Positions 1-12,688 of a DNA stretch of 64,000 nucleotides are shown piece by piece. The stretch comes from Otis tarda (taxonomy: Eukaryota > Chordata > Aves > Otidiformes > Otididae): the NCBI GenBank assembly GCA_026413225.1, contig CM048554.1:94591963-94655962 (forward strand). Direction: 5' to 3'. The notes under the pieces were generated by a model, which saw nothing but the letters and a program-made list of their open reading frames with translations, was not told where the DNA came from and did not search any database. The first letter of the stretch is position 1, and the number at the start of each line of letters is the position of its first letter. The position numbers were made by a program, and so were the translations under genes.

Positions 1-70
1 TTTAAATTAAACTGAAGATAAAACTCTGGGAGAACTGTAGTGCATAACTAATTTTTCTTAATTACTGCAG

Positions 71-173
71 TTTGGACAAAGCTCTGCATTCGGCTGGCTT
101 CGACTCAGGATTTATAATTTTAGGAACTAATCTGACCAATCCACTGAATATGCTGTTACCTGTTCTTCAAACA
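71..173 (+). CDS. LMBRD1: LMBRD1 coding exon (first one in window)
   Basis: Internal exon of LMBRD1, the lysosomal cobalamin transport protein; with ABCD4 it moves vitamin B12 from the lysosome to the cytosol, and loss in humans causes the cblF disorder. After acceptor ...ctgcag the exon has one base that completes a codon, then 34 codons reading LDKALHSAGFDSGF... and ending NPLNMLLPVLQT, followed by donor gtaagta. The segment matches the vertebrate LMBRD1 region before the last membrane helices very closely. The upstream exons, including the start codon, lie outside the window. The identification rests on the match to the known family sequence and on the frame continuing through all five following exons. 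Confidence 0.95.
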
Positions 174-1332
174 GTAAGTAAAACATGGTGATATACATAT
201 GTAAGGATGCTTCCTGTCTGTTTTCTGGTAAGCCGTCAAAAGGCAAACTTCTCTTTCTCCCCAAGTAATTAACTAAAAATTATCTAGATGTTTTTTTTTC
301 TGTAAAAGAAAGGCAACTTCTTGTTAAGTCTTACAGTTATTAGATACTCATATGAAAATCTTGGGTGAATGGAAGCCAGTTGCTGGAGGAAGGTGGTGCT
401 TGAGAATAACTTTGATCTGAGAACACAGTGACAATTAAGAAGGATGTAACTTGTAGTTAGGCACAGAATAAAAGCAACTTTCTCTTATGCCCTATGTACA
501 TTGAAATTGTTTGTATACTTGACAGAATATCCTCCTTAAGTAAAGTAAATGCATTTTTCACTTCTTAATATGTTTTTACACCTTGGAAGATATATTAGAC
601 TCTGTGCAGTTATGTGTGCTCTAGTAATGCGTTAGTCTTTAAAACAAACCCTACATAAGAACAAACATCTATTAACTTCAGTAGGGTTGGAAGGCAACAA
701 GGCCACATATGAATTTAGCAATCAGTCATGGGTAAGCTAAGAAAAAAAATTGTTAATGTAAGCTAGTGCTTTACTCTCCTCTGTTCTTTTTGTATTCTTA
801 ATGTAATGGTTTGACACAATGCATTGCTTCTCCATGGTTTCTAAAACTATTGAACACCTAAGCTTGCAGTTTACTGAGAAAAGTAGTGTTCAGCAGCAGC
901 ATTATCTCAAGCTGTTATTAATGTAAATATAAAAATCAAGATCTTTATGCAAATACATTCTGAAAAGTTCACAAATAGAATGCCTATACAGTTCTAAAAC
1001 TACTGTTGCCACTGAACTTTCGCTTAAATGTACTCTTAGAATGGAATGAAGTATTTCTTGGCCTAAGAATGTGTACTGTTTCAAAATTGAGACAGGTTTT
1101 AAATTAAGAAAAATGCTCAGTTGCTTTCCCAAACTAATTGTATAAGCTCTATTAGCAGCAAGCATTATTAGGTGTATTTGGAGCCAGCTATGTAGAAATT
1201 TTAAAGGGAAGGACTCTTACTATGTCAGATTGTGAAAGCAGGATCTACTTACTTAGCTTTAAGTGGGTGAAGAGCTTGTTTTCTAGTTTGAATGTTTTCT
1301 TGTCTTGTTAACTGCTTGTGTTCTTGTTCTAG
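174..1332 (+). other. LMBRD1 intron, no further feature seen
   Basis: Intron of 1159 bases between two certain LMBRD1 exons. It starts gtaagt and ends with a T-rich tract and tctag. The sequence is unique AT-rich DNA; I see no repeat, RNA gene or extra exon in it. Confidence 0.9.
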
Positions 1333-1437
1333 GTTTTTCCACTTGATTATATTCTTATTACGACTATTGTTATGTACTTTATCTTCACTTCAATGGCAGG
1401 GATTCGAAATATGGGTATATGGTTCTTCTGGATAAGG
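1333..1437 (+). CDS. LMBRD1: LMBRD1 coding exon, membrane segment
   Basis: Exactly 35 codons, phase 0 at both ends, between acceptor ttctag and donor gtaaat. It begins VFPLDYILITTIVMYFIFTS, a hydrophobic stretch that forms one of the transmembrane helices, and continues MAGIRNMGIWFFWIR, an LMBR1-family segment that is strongly conserved in vertebrate LMBRD1. It joins in frame to the preceding exon (…LLPVLQT|VFPLDY…), matching the known protein order. Confidence 0.96.
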
Positions 1438-2840
1438 GTAAATATTAAAGAGCTTGGTTTATAGTACTCAGTAAGATGTTTTAACAAATATGTGATATTG
1501 AATATATTTAGTAAATAGTCATTATGTACATAGCGCTTCATAAATACTAGATGTTGCATAGAGCATTGGCTGTATGTCTAATGAGTGTTAGAAGCCTGTT
1601 GTGTAATTTTCAGTGCTTTTGAAAGGTGGTGATGGTTTAGCCCAAATCACCACACAATTTCTCGCTCACCCTCCCCCTCCCCAGGGGGATGGGGGAGAGA
1701 ATTGGGAAGGATGGAGAACTCGTGGGTTGAGATGAAGATGTTTTTCTAAGTTATCAGACCAAAACTGATGTTTCAGTTTGATAAACACTTGAAAGAGCCA
1801 GCTGAGTACTTTTTAATCAGTGTCACTTTGGCTTCCAACTTTTTTAAGTTAAAGCCATATGATTCTGATATACTGGAGGTGTTAGTGAATTTTACGGTCA
1901 AAATCTGAAATGTGCATGTGATCAGTAGTACTTGACTTGCTTTTTAGGTGGCAAGCAAGTTTATCTAGCTTGATAAGAGATAAAATGGTACAGTGGTGAT
2001 ATGGTGTATCCAAAGATGATGCAAATAAAATATTACTGTATTTGAAAAAACACCTTTGTATCCAACAGGATGCCATTCATACCTATGATTCTTGGTTAAA
2101 TATTTCCCTGCTTCTGTGCCTACTTCCTCTTTACTACTGGTACCCTTTCATGTGGTGACGCTTCCAAATTGTGACCAGTGACACTCCAAAATTGTTAACA
2201 GTGACCCTGAGTCCTTGCCATGAGTTGAGATTGGCTGTTGGCTTGGGTCTTCCATCATTCACTACTCAGCTGCCAGCTTCTTTACCCTAATATGGTACTC
2301 AAACTGAGCCTTTGAGGATTACAGAATAGTGATATCTACACGGTAATGACAAGGGCTAATATTGTTCCCTACAGCACGAAGTGGAAAATATGCCACCGTA
2401 TGGTGTGCAAGTTTTCTCAGGGCCTGGGAATACTCTCTCATAACTCCCTCTTCTGTTTCTGGATCTGATTAGATGTGTAGTGATAGATGATGCCTCACCT
2501 TAACTGAAGGACACATTTTTTGACAAAACAGTGCACAATTTATTATCAGTGATAGGCGATACCATTTAAATCTTGCTGCTGACTACTGGTTTTTAAATGT
2601 TCCGGGTCATTGATGCAATCAACAATTAAATTAGTTAAATAGCTGTGCTTTGAAATACAGGTAAATACACCTGAAAACCTGCTTTGACTCATTAGAATTA
2701 AGTTGCTAGAGGATAATTTTAGTAACCTCTCACTTATGTCACTAAAATTAAAGCTGCTACTTCAATTAAAGAGGATTTTAAATATCTTCAGAATAGAGAA
2801 TTTTTCATTATGTTAATATTTGTATGTGTTCTGTTTCTAG
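1438..2840 (+). other. LMBRD1 intron with an LTR fragment
   Basis: Intron of 1403 bases with donor gtaaat and acceptor ctgtttctag. Apart from the short LTR remnant at 1630-1750, it is unique sequence with no feature that I can name. Confidence 0.85.
1630..1750 (-). mobile_element. LTR fragment, class II (ERVK-like) avian family
   Basis: About 120 bases beginning tgatggtttagccc and running through a C-rich segment, a gggatgggggagagaat block and a cgtgggttgagat block. The same order of blocks occurs at 38493-38984 and in the two halves of 35325-36844, so this is the same LTR family. Only the end that is 3' in the LTR's own orientation is present; the LTR reads on the - strand. The class name is from memory of avian LTR families. 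Confidence 0.7.
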
Positions 2841-2990
2841 CTTTATAAAATCAGACGAGGGAAAACTCGACCTCAGGCGCTCTTGTTTCTCTGTATGATA
2901 CTTCTGTTAATAGTTCTTCATACGAGTTACATGATCTACAGTCTTGCCCCTCAGTATGTAATGTATGGAAGCCAAAAATACTTGGTACAG
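2841..2990 (+). CDS. LMBRD1: LMBRD1 coding exon, helix and luminal start
   Basis: Fifty codons, phase 0 at both ends, between acceptor ctgtttctag and donor gtgagat. It begins LYKIRRGKTRPQ, a basic cytosolic loop, then a strongly hydrophobic helix (LLFLCMILLLIVL), then SYMIYSLAPQYVMYGSQKYL. These are signature stretches of vertebrate LMBRD1. The exon ends inside the last luminal loop. Confidence 0.97.
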
Positions 2991-3867
2991 GTGAGATGTA
3001 ATACATATTTCAAAATATTACCTTCTCTGTCAAATATATACTGTTTACAGTGACTTTCAAAGACAGGCCTGTTCTCAGTTTTGAAGGCTCTTTTGTAGCC
3101 ATATTTTTTTAACTACTAGTAGGTGTCTTTATAATATACAAGCCAGGAACTGACTGTACTATTTATAACACAATTCATAGATCATATTCAGACTTTCTTT
3201 TGCCTTGTGTTAGAGAGGAGGATTGCTAGGGAAAGAACTGATTTTATGACTGAGGTATGTGCCAGTGCCCTGATCTTGTGGAAAGCATTTAGAGTTGGAA
3301 CCCAGATATGTCAGAAGTCTTAAGTTACAGGAGTGTTCATGGAGAACAAGGATGCTATCAGACCTGGAAAAAAACACCAATGTTCAAGGAAACCTGCAGG
3401 TTTAGCTTTTGTTGCATGGTGTGTTCTGAATTCCTACTATTGAAAAGTTAAAATTAAAGAAGATAAAAACAGAATTTTGAAACAGCAAGACTGATTGCTC
3501 TGATTTTTGTATGCCCTTGTGTAAGTGTACAATGTAAAATGCTGTTTTTCTGAAAGAAATGCTCTGAGCAGTGTAAGTTGTAATGGTGATAACCCGGAAT
3601 ACTTCCTGGAGATGGACCACTACTAGATGTACACTGAATAATTGAAATGTGGTGTCTTCTGTACTTAGCCTAGTGTTTCTGTCTACACTGTTGTGGTTTT
3701 GTTTAGTGAGGCGGGGGGGTGGCTAAGGTGACAGCTTCTGTAGGAAACTGCTAGAAGTCGCTCCCCTTTGTTCAGTGGACTTGGCTGGGCCTAGGGTGGA
3801 CCCACTGCTGGCCAAGGCCGAGTTGATTGGTAGCAGAATGTTCTGTGATAACGCCTCTGCAATAACG

Positions 3868-3875
3868 TATTTAAG
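3868..3875 (+). promoter_or_regulatory. TATA-like box of the solo LTR
   Basis: TATTTAAG lies about 180 bases inside the LTR, and the same word occurs at the matching place in the related LTRs at 45680-45687 and 61141-61148. This is the expected position for the U3 promoter; activity is inferred only. Confidence 0.45.
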
Positions 3876-4658
3876 AAGGGGAAAACAGGAAAAAAAAGAG
3901 AAGAGAAGATGTGAAGAAGCTGAGCGGGGGCAGAGGCGCAGAGGGGGAGGCGCAGGCCTCATGGGCTGTGCAGGCCTCACCCCCTGGCCTCTTGCCAGGC
4001 GGCCGACTGGGTCCAACTCAGCACAGCCCAGCTGCAAGAAGTGGAGAGGAGATGAGATGAATGATGTGAAGAGATTCTGAGGCATCTGCCAGCCTGTTGT
4101 GAAGACCTTTCCTTGTGAGAGGAACGGCTGCAGATGCGAAGGTCAGTTCAGAAGGAGGGGGAGGAGTAATGCGGCTCCTGGCCAAGATTCCCCTGCAGCC
4201 TGTGGTGATAACCATGGTGGAGCAGGTTGTCCCCCTGCAGCCCATGGAGGTCCATGGAGGAGCAGAGATCCACTTGGAGCCTGTGAAGGACCCCACACAG
4301 GGGGAGGTGGAGGCCTGAAGGCAGCTGTGGCCTGTGGAGGCCCCACTGGGGCAGCTGTTCTGGAGGGACTGCACTCCGTGGAAGAGATGACCCACGCCAG
4401 AGCAGTTTCAGGAAGGACTGTGGCGTATGGGTGGGACCCCGCAACAGAGCAGGGGAGGAATGTGAGGAGTTCTTCCCCCAACCATGAAGCAGTGGCGTAA
4501 AACAACGTGTGATGAACTGACCGCAACCCCTGTTCCCTCTTCCCCCCTGTGCTGCTCGGGGTGGGGGGAAGGTAGTAGAGATAATGTTAGGCTTGGGAAG
4601 AGGGAGGGGTGGAGGGAGGTCATCTAGTTCTCTGTTTCATTATTCTGCTGTTCATAGT

Positions 4659-4664
4659 AATAAA
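4659..4664 (+). terminator. Poly(A) signal of the solo LTR
   Basis: AATAAA in the conserved 3' third of the LTR. The matching signal is at 46455-46460 in the sister copy and at 61932-61937 in the third copy. Being sense to LMBRD1, it could in principle end transcripts inside this intron. Confidence 0.45.
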
Positions 4665-5866
4665 TGAATAGTTTTCCCCAAGTTGAGCCTGTTTTGCCCG
4701 TAACTGTAATTTTAAGGATTTCTCCCTGTCCTTATCTCAAACCTTGAGCTGTTTTTTACTTATATTATCTCTACCTATTCTCTTGGAGGGTAGGGAGAGT
4801 GAGAGAGACTGCGTAGTCTGGTCCTGATTGGGGCTGAACTAAGACATACTACATAATCCTTACTTTTGGTTGTACTTCAGTTCCTTTTTCCTGTGCCTAA
4901 TTATACTCCTTTTTGGATCAGTTTCTTCTAAGGCAGTAGTGGTCTCCATGCTTCCATGTGTTTGCATGAGATGAAGGTAACTACTCACAAACTGCTGCTT
5001 TTTAGGGTAGATACTTGGTTGTTTCTCCTTGAATGTTCAGGGTCAAAGCTGAACTTAATATTGATAAATGTTCTCAGAGAAATGCTTGTCTTTATTGATT
5101 TCTATGGATTTCTGGTAGGTTTTAAGGGACATGGTTTCTTCAGCCTGAAGAAAACTGATTTCTTTAGAGGGCTTTCTCTTTAGGAAATCTTGAGGGTGAA
5201 AATACATACAGTAGATATGAGACCCTTTGAAGTGTACTAGTGTGTGGAAAAAAGATCATGTAGTAAAAAGGATTTGCATTGGACTGTGCTGAAATTGATC
5301 ACTGATTATTCAAAAGTGTGTCACGTAGACTTTGTGTAGTCTCTGAAAGGGCCAGTTTTCAAAAAACTGGAGACTCTGAAACAGGAATATTTGGGGTTTC
5401 CCTAGTTCGCTACAGCATAATTGGCCTTTCTCAGCTCTGGCTATCTGAGTGTATTGGATATTATCAACTGACTTCTAGACCAGAAGTAAACTGTATTAGG
5501 TATCATATGCAAGCCTAACACTTCCATGGTGTTTTCATCATCACGATTGAATTCCAAATCCGTTTTATGTGTAGTTAAAATGTTTAATTTCAGAGGTGAA
5601 GTTTTTAGTTTTCACAAGTCTTTAAAAAGGAACACAAGCTATTATTTTTTTTCTAGAGGAAAGCGTATTTTGACATGTTGTACAACTTAGGGTGTACTCT
5701 GTATATATGGTCAAAACCAGTCTTTATCCTTTTGAATATTTTAAAAGGTTTGTCAAAGCCTTTTTAATAAAATATTTTAAGAGATGTGTTTGTTTTGGGG
5801 ACTATCATTGTGTGGAAGAATATTGCTGGTAGACTAGTGTACTAATTTTCTGTATTTATAATGCAG

Positions 5867-5942
5867 AGTAATACGACAGTTGATGGCCAGCCAAGGAATG
5901 TGACGTTTGTATCTAAAGATTGTGATGCAGATGCACCTGAGG
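5867..5942 (+). CDS. LMBRD1: LMBRD1 coding exon, glycosylated luminal loop
   Basis: Twenty-five codons plus one base, between acceptor aatgcag and donor gtaaga. It reads SNTTVDGQPRNVTF... and ends KDCDADAPE; the last base joins AT of the next exon to give Asp. It encodes the last luminal loop and holds two N-glycosylation sequons (NTT and NVT). CDADAPE is a conserved LMBRD1 motif, whereas the first 15 residues are clearly different in length and sequence from the mammalian loop. The region is known to vary among species, so this does not weaken the assignment. Confidence 0.93.
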
Positions 5943-8900
5943 GTAAGAAACTAATTTCTTGTATTTCTAATGTGATATGTGCATGCTCAGCTGTAATAAG
6001 CAGGTCAATATCTTCCATGGCTTTCATTTGCTTTAGTCTAATATGAATCTTTGATGTATAGCTATGTCCAGAAAACAGCTTGCTTACAGGTCAGTAATTT
6101 CTTGAAATGAATTAAATATTTTCAGTAGCAACCATGTGTAACAATGCATTCCAGTTAACTTTAAATTCTCCCATGTCCTTTAACACATATGTAGAAGATA
6201 CTAAAAATAAACCCTAGCTGGTGAATAGTTCGGCATCTGAAGTGTTGTTTCGGTATATATGTTTATCATACAAATATGCAGACAAGTATTTTACTGAATT
6301 TCACAATGAACTCAGGAAAACTAAGATTTAAACTGACAACTTTACAGAAACTTCTGCAGTTTGAGATGTATTGTAGCTCATGGAAGAGCCCATATTTACA
6401 AGTGGAACTAGACATCTTAAGTTATTTTCCTGCAATCCTTTTGCCCTTAATTTATAATTCCCAATAACATCCAGTATAACTCTTGCTCATCTGTTTTATT
6501 AACCATCATTTTTTTGACCACTTATTTGGGTGGAAGATGCATTGTGGATATTCTGGAGTTGTGAGTAGTGACTAGCAAGTAGATGAATCATTGTGGAGCT
6601 TTCTTTGACTTTCCACCTATGCAGACCTTAAAGTTGAATTTTTTTTAAGCATGGTAACATTTTTAGTCTTTATTCTTCTGTGAAATTTGACTGAAGCTGG
6701 GAATGAGTTTTAGCATGGTTTCATTAAAAAAAAAGCTAATTGAAATCATGCTGGATTTTTTACAATGTTCCTTTTCCCCTTTTCTCTCTGCATATAAACA
6801 ACTTTTGCAGTTTGGATTGCACTAGCCATTGCAGTACTAATACTGCTGCTTAAGGCCAACACCAGTTTTATAGATTGCTTTGGTCTCTTGTTAGAAAAAT
6901 TGATTTCAGTAAAAGATTTATGGCCTTAAGAATGGTTCAAAACTTTTAAAGCTGAAGCTCAGTTGTTTTTACTCTGTCGAACTTTCAGGTCCTCTCTATA
7001 AAGACAAGTGGAATTATGTATGCTTTTATATACTTAAAGAAAGGCTTTACAGTGTTTGTTAATTGATAGAAAAGATAAATAGTTGTCCTGTGTTCCTCAT
7101 TTTATTAGCAGTATTCTGTAACTACTGAATTCTGGCTGTGCTTCTGACTTAGTGGCTCCTCAGGTTTTGTTCCTACTTTTGCTATTGGGAAAGATAATAT
7201 TTAGTCTTAGTTTTTGTACTGGTGGAGAGAATGGGACCATTAGTTATTTGTTCTCAGTCTATCAGGCTGTGGTTCCTTTTGCAAGGTGGTTCCCTTGTAT
7301 TTAAACTCATCTTCAAATTTAGTATGTAGATGTTACTCTTATTCCTGGTGGTTCATATTTCCCAAGGGGGATGGATCTTTCTTCTCCCTCATATTTCAAA
7401 AAAATTTATCCACCTTTACTTTTAATGGCTATTTTCAGACCTAATGCAGTTTAAAATGTGTTAATACTTTGACAGATTTAATTGTTCAGTTCATATTTAA
7501 GCTGCCATATTTTAGTAATTAAAAATAGGAACTCTTCTGTGGCAGAGTTTTTAGATGAGTAAAATCTGTCATCTTTCAAAATGAGATTCAGTTTGAACAG
7601 GTTGTATAGAACTTTGTTTCTTGTAAACAGCTTCTCAACTTGGCTAGTATTTGCTTGGAGAATAATACATTAACTGGCATCGATAAGCTCATTAGTCTTT
7701 ACTTTTCTGGAAGAAATTAATATAGTCTGATTTCCTCAAACTTTATTGCTTAATTGTAGGGACTAGGGTTGGACTTGAAATAAACTTCCTGAATTCCTCC
7801 TATTTTGAGTACTTTGAATCAAGAATCAATCACTTTGAGTGATTTTTTTTTTTTCCTGATTTGCTTTGATCAATGGAAACAACATAGCTGATACTTAAAA
7901 CTAGTGTTCTGATGTGCTGAACACAAAAGGTGGCCTGCATAAACAATGGCTTTGGTTTGCCGTCATTAACATGTATTCTTGCACTAGGGATCTTTCAGTC
8001 ATGTTCTCCTTTCTTAATAGGTAAGAGGTGGACAAGGTATTGCTATGCTGTCCTATGCTAGTCTAGTGTAAGTAGAAAATGGATAGATGTTTCTTAAATG
8101 TGAATGTTAATGTGATCAAAAGGTTATAGTGGAGACCTGGTAACTACAGATACAGTCAGGCCATTAAAGTGTTTTTTTATAAATAAAAGAAAAGTTTATT
8201 TTGTAATACTGAGCTTGGAAAAAAAAGCTACAGTACTGAAAACACTTTATTCACTGTTTCATCCAGTCGTTTAGAAAGGGTAAATGTAATACTTGCCTTG
8301 GAATACCTGCCGTTTTTAATACCTGATAATGAAAACTAATGACAGAAACTGTTGTAGGTGCTACTCTTATGCTCTGTGGTCAGATACAGTATGGTGACAA
8401 GTGAAACTTATTGTAAAGGTAGCCATTAGATTTTAAAATCTCTCTTGTTTTTAAGGTTACTACACACAGACCAAAAATAGACGCAAATAATTTCAAGTTA
8501 AGGTACAAGTTGGCCAAGCGCTTGGAGTTTTTTTGATTTCTCTGGTACTAGGTTTTATCTTATGTAAACCACTGAACTGGAACTAAATTTATTTTCAGCA
8601 CTTTGTTTTATTTAAACTGAATTAATTTTAACAAGTGTTTTTCCTTAAACTTAAAACAAACGGATATTTTAATAGTTATGCTGATAGATAAGCTTGTGGT
8701 GATCTGTTCTGTCTTATTGAATACTCAGATGTTGTAGATTTCTCCTTACTGTAACTAGGTACACTTTTTCTTTCTGAGATGGTAGAAGAGATGTAATTTT
8801 GTTCTAGCAACTAATACTCAAAAAATTCAATATTGTTAGGACTTTAGGCTTTAGTAGGCAGTGTTTTCTACATGTGTTTCAAACCAGTGTTTCAAACCAG

Positions 8901-11900
8901 TGTTTCAGTGTTTGGCTTGATAAAAGGGACAGTTACACTTTCTGGAGAAACATAAGGCAGTTAAAATACAGTCATTAAAACCAGTGTCATAATTACAGTT
9001 AAACATATCATTTGTGGCATTTTAGCATTGTCTTGTCTGCTTTCATGCAGCAAAGCTTGTCTCTATTGATTCCTGGTATGCAGGAGGCGAATCTGCTTTA
9101 TACTGGATGTCATAGGCTATAATAGCATAAGAACATGAAACAGACAGAACAGAAGCCCAAAAGGGGTAGAGTGGGCTACCTTTAACTCCATGAAGTATGT
9201 TTTCTTACTCCATTTAAACATTTTGCACAAAAGGCTTATGTTCTGGTTAATGTAGACTTTTAAAAAACTTTGAAGTAGTCTTTTGGAGCAGCAAATTTAA
9301 TATTTGTTATAGGCAAAACAAGCATTAGTTTTCAGTGGTCATTGCAGTTGGGCAAAGATGTCATTTGATCATTGTTTGCAGGGGCTAATGCCATCTGACC
9401 TGTTGAGTCCAGAGTTCAGTTGAGCATAAGGTCAAGCAAAGGAGTTCAGTTATGCGATTAAGACTCTTGCAGCTGGACTAATGCATTGAAAACTTGGTAT
9501 AGGTTTAGCTAAACAGGTTGAGATTTAGTGTAAGTTAGCAGTGACTCAACTGCAAGCTGTTATATGAGACTTTACCCCAACTTTAATTATGAGATCTGAT
9601 AAACACTATCTGCTTCTTTCTAGACCAGAAAACCATGAAAGTTGTTTTTTAAGCATCATTCACTTCAAATGCCCAACATGTGATGAATTCCCCTTGGAAT
9701 TCTCTTATTTCCTTAAATGGGAAAATGAGCCTTACCTGAGGTTCCAACTACATGTAAAGTGGGAAAGTTAAAAGGTTGTGTTTGTTTCTAAGGTGTTGAT
9801 CTGAACAGGACTTACTGTGCTAATTAGGTCTGTGCATTCTTACAGCACTTGCTTGTCAGCTGGAAGTCAACAAGTGCAATACCTCAGGCTCTGTTTTAGC
9901 CTTAAAATCTAGATGTAGCCATTACTCAAGGTAGAAAGGAACCCCAAATACGAATGCTGGAACAGGAGCATATTCTTTGCTTCTTTTTAAGAGAAATCCA
10001 AGAGGCATGCAAAGTGAAATCACAAGCAAGTTGCTCTGAACCTTCAATATCGGTAATTTTGTGTTAAGTACCTTATGACCAGAGACTACCACTTCCAAAA
10101 AGTTGTTTTAAATTAGTTGATTTGCAAAGCTATGAAATGCTTCACAGAAAGCCAGAAATGAGGATTTTAGTGAGGACTTTATCTATTTTCCTGTTACTTT
10201 AGTGAATGATCTTGCGAGTACTTTTCCCTGAATCTCTACTTATACCTAACACTATTGGAGTCCTCTATAATCATGAGAACTAAATATAAGTAAGTACAAT
10301 GGTGCATGTTTAACTGCAGAGAGCCCTGCTTGGGAGCTGTAAATAGTATAAATAGCTAAGAGTGCTGTAAATCTTTTTCTGCAGTACACTGCTCATGGAC
10401 GCAACTGTAGAAACAAATTCCTACACTTTTTTCTGCATCCCACCACTGCGGATAGATATGAGCTGCTATAAAGTACCCCTGGCTTCTCCCTCCAAGAGAT
10501 TGTAATGGGAGAGAGAAGACGCTGCACTTACTAATTACTCTGAAATGTTAGAGTTCAGCAGTAAAAGAATTGCATACTCTCTTTAGATCAACACCCTAGT
10601 TCTATTGCCTGTTGGATTTAAGCCAAACAGTAAAGTGAGATGATCTAATATTTACAGTACATTGGAATAAGAGTTGAAGCTTCTTACAAAGGATTAAGGA
10701 GTATGTGCTCATTCTTAAAAGGAAGTAACAAACTCAATGTAAGAAATCTACCAACACTGTCCACAAAATAATCCTTTTAAGAAAGGCAGTTCCCTTACTA
10801 AAAGAAGGTGTCATATTTGGTCTCTCTAAATAGCAATGCCACTAAATCTTTCCATCACTGAGAAACATTAATTACAACATATATTGGAAATACTTAAATG
10901 AAATGTTGGAAGCAGCTTCTACTGGTGAATTCAATTATCTTTCTCTTAGAACAGATATCTGAATTCACTATGTAAAATACTCAAGAATGACCATGCAGAA
11001 AACTTAGAGCAACCTGTAACTACAGATGTTTCCTGTCCATCCTCAAATATGGCTTGCCCAATAGCATTAGAAAGGAGCAGTTCATGAAGATAAGTGGTTT
11101 GGTTTTTTTTTCACTGCCCAAGACGTGACCTGCAGATAGGCTAAACAAATTATATTGGACTAGGCAAATTCTGTCTGAACTGAGAAAGCTGTCTGGATTA
11201 GTCAAATGTATCATAAATTGTTTGTCTGAAAGAGGCAGAAGATGGGAAAGGATGGGAGGGAAGCTGTTTTCAGAGCATCATTAATGAGAAAAACACTATT
11301 TTATATCCAACTTCTTACTTAAAAGATCAATGACAAATTCTTTTAAGTTTTGCTCTTCAATGATAGTCATTGTTTTTTCTTTTTCTCCAGAGAATAAGCA
11401 AGGCATTCCAGCACTGAAAGTTGCCCTACTTTGTCAAATTTTTCTTTCAGTGTTAGCTGGCTATAAGTACTTCTGTCTATGGATAGAATACAAGGTACTC
11501 TGTGTAAGGATATTAAGAGGTCAAGATCAGTCTGTTAAAATCTCTTCTTGCTCCCCATTTTCCAAATTCTTTTCCATGTAGCATGATCTCAGGAGAGGTA
11601 AATCAATGAATCCTCCTCACACAGGACAGTCATCCTCCTTAAGTGGTCAGCTAAAGACAGTATGAGGCAAGTAGAAAGGATGTGACAAAAATGAAGTTAA
11701 CATTGAAGGTCAAGTGGTGTAATGTAGTTTCAAGAAGTCTGAAGCACTGTAAATTTAAGCTTCTGCCAAGCTGATAATAAACCGTGGTAGGTGGCTAATG
11801 GAAAGTATTTTTATTAGAATGAAAATGGTAGGTCATGCTGTCTGTTGACTACTTGCTTTCTGGAATCTTGCACCCATGTTCATCCCTGGGGTATTGCCTT

Positions 11901-12688
11901 CAAAGCTTATCAGTAGTTATGTCTTTAAAATAAGAATTGTTTGCCTTTAGTTACTTAAGATGTTCAAGGGAGACTCAGAAAACACCTCTTGCAGAAGTTC
12001 AAATTTGAAATCAGCAATCTAAAGGCAAGAAATAGTAATTATATGGCTTGTGTCCAAATGCATCTGGCCAGTGTTTGTAATTAACTGAAATCATATATAG
12101 TACTTCAAAAGGTATCTAGTTTCAACAGAAATACAGAGAACACTTTTCCCTCTGCAGGCTTATCCAATGATTTGCTGCTTCCCTGTAGAAAAAGGACACT
12201 ATCTCTGTTTGGAATTAATGTGCCTTCAGATTTTAGTTGTTGGTTAATGCTTGTTTGTAATATCTAGTACTCTGTTTCTGCAACTAGATCCTACATTTCC
12301 TGTTCATACATGCCACTTTGTTTAAATTTGACTGGTGGAAAAAGTTGTGAACTGGATTGTTCAATAAGACTTTGTTCCTTTTAGTTAGCACTCAGAAACT
12401 TTGAGTAGTGATTTTCTCCTTTCAGTACAGAGTCTTGGAGGATCTTACTGGAACTCCCCTTATACTGTGAAGTCCTGCTATCACTGATGAGACTTGCAGA
12501 TTCTTGAGCCACTTAATGTAAACATTTGTAGTGTGTAATTATCATCAAGAAGCGGTATAACTGCTGAAGTAATTAATGTACTGCAAAGTAACTGCATATA
12601 GCTGTTGGTTATCCAGACTTGTAACTTTTGTTACAAAATCAGATCTGACTGTTTCTTAGAAAACCAAACCAATTCACACTGATTGTAT

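Larger units (their letters stand above)
3689..4846 (+). mobile_element. Solo LTR, ERVL-like, intronic and sense to LMBRD1
   Basis: A 1158-base GC-rich block that starts TGTTGTGG and ends AAGACA. It aligns over its whole length with 45507-46642: shared ctgctagaagt and cctttgt blocks, a TATTTAAG box, an internal run of related GTGGAG/CTGCAGCC units, an AATAAA signal and the block cccaag...gagcctgttttgcccg. The flanking five bases are tacac and tacta, so a target duplication is only partly preserved. No gag, pol or env sequence is attached, so this is a solo LTR. Open frames on both strands between about 4015 and 4530 reflect its GC-rich repeats, not genes. Confidence 0.85.
2991..5866 (+). other. 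LMBRD1 intron containing a solo LTR
   Basis: Intron of 2876 bases between certain exons. It is largely unique AT-rich DNA, interrupted by the GC-rich solo LTR at 3689-4846 inserted in the sense orientation. No other feature is recognised. Confidence 0.85.

Noticed and set aside
4015..4530. Several overlapping open frames of 67-133 codons on both strands.
   Set aside because: They lie wholly within a solo LTR, recur in the sister copy, and reflect GC-rich internal units; no retroviral or host domain is present.
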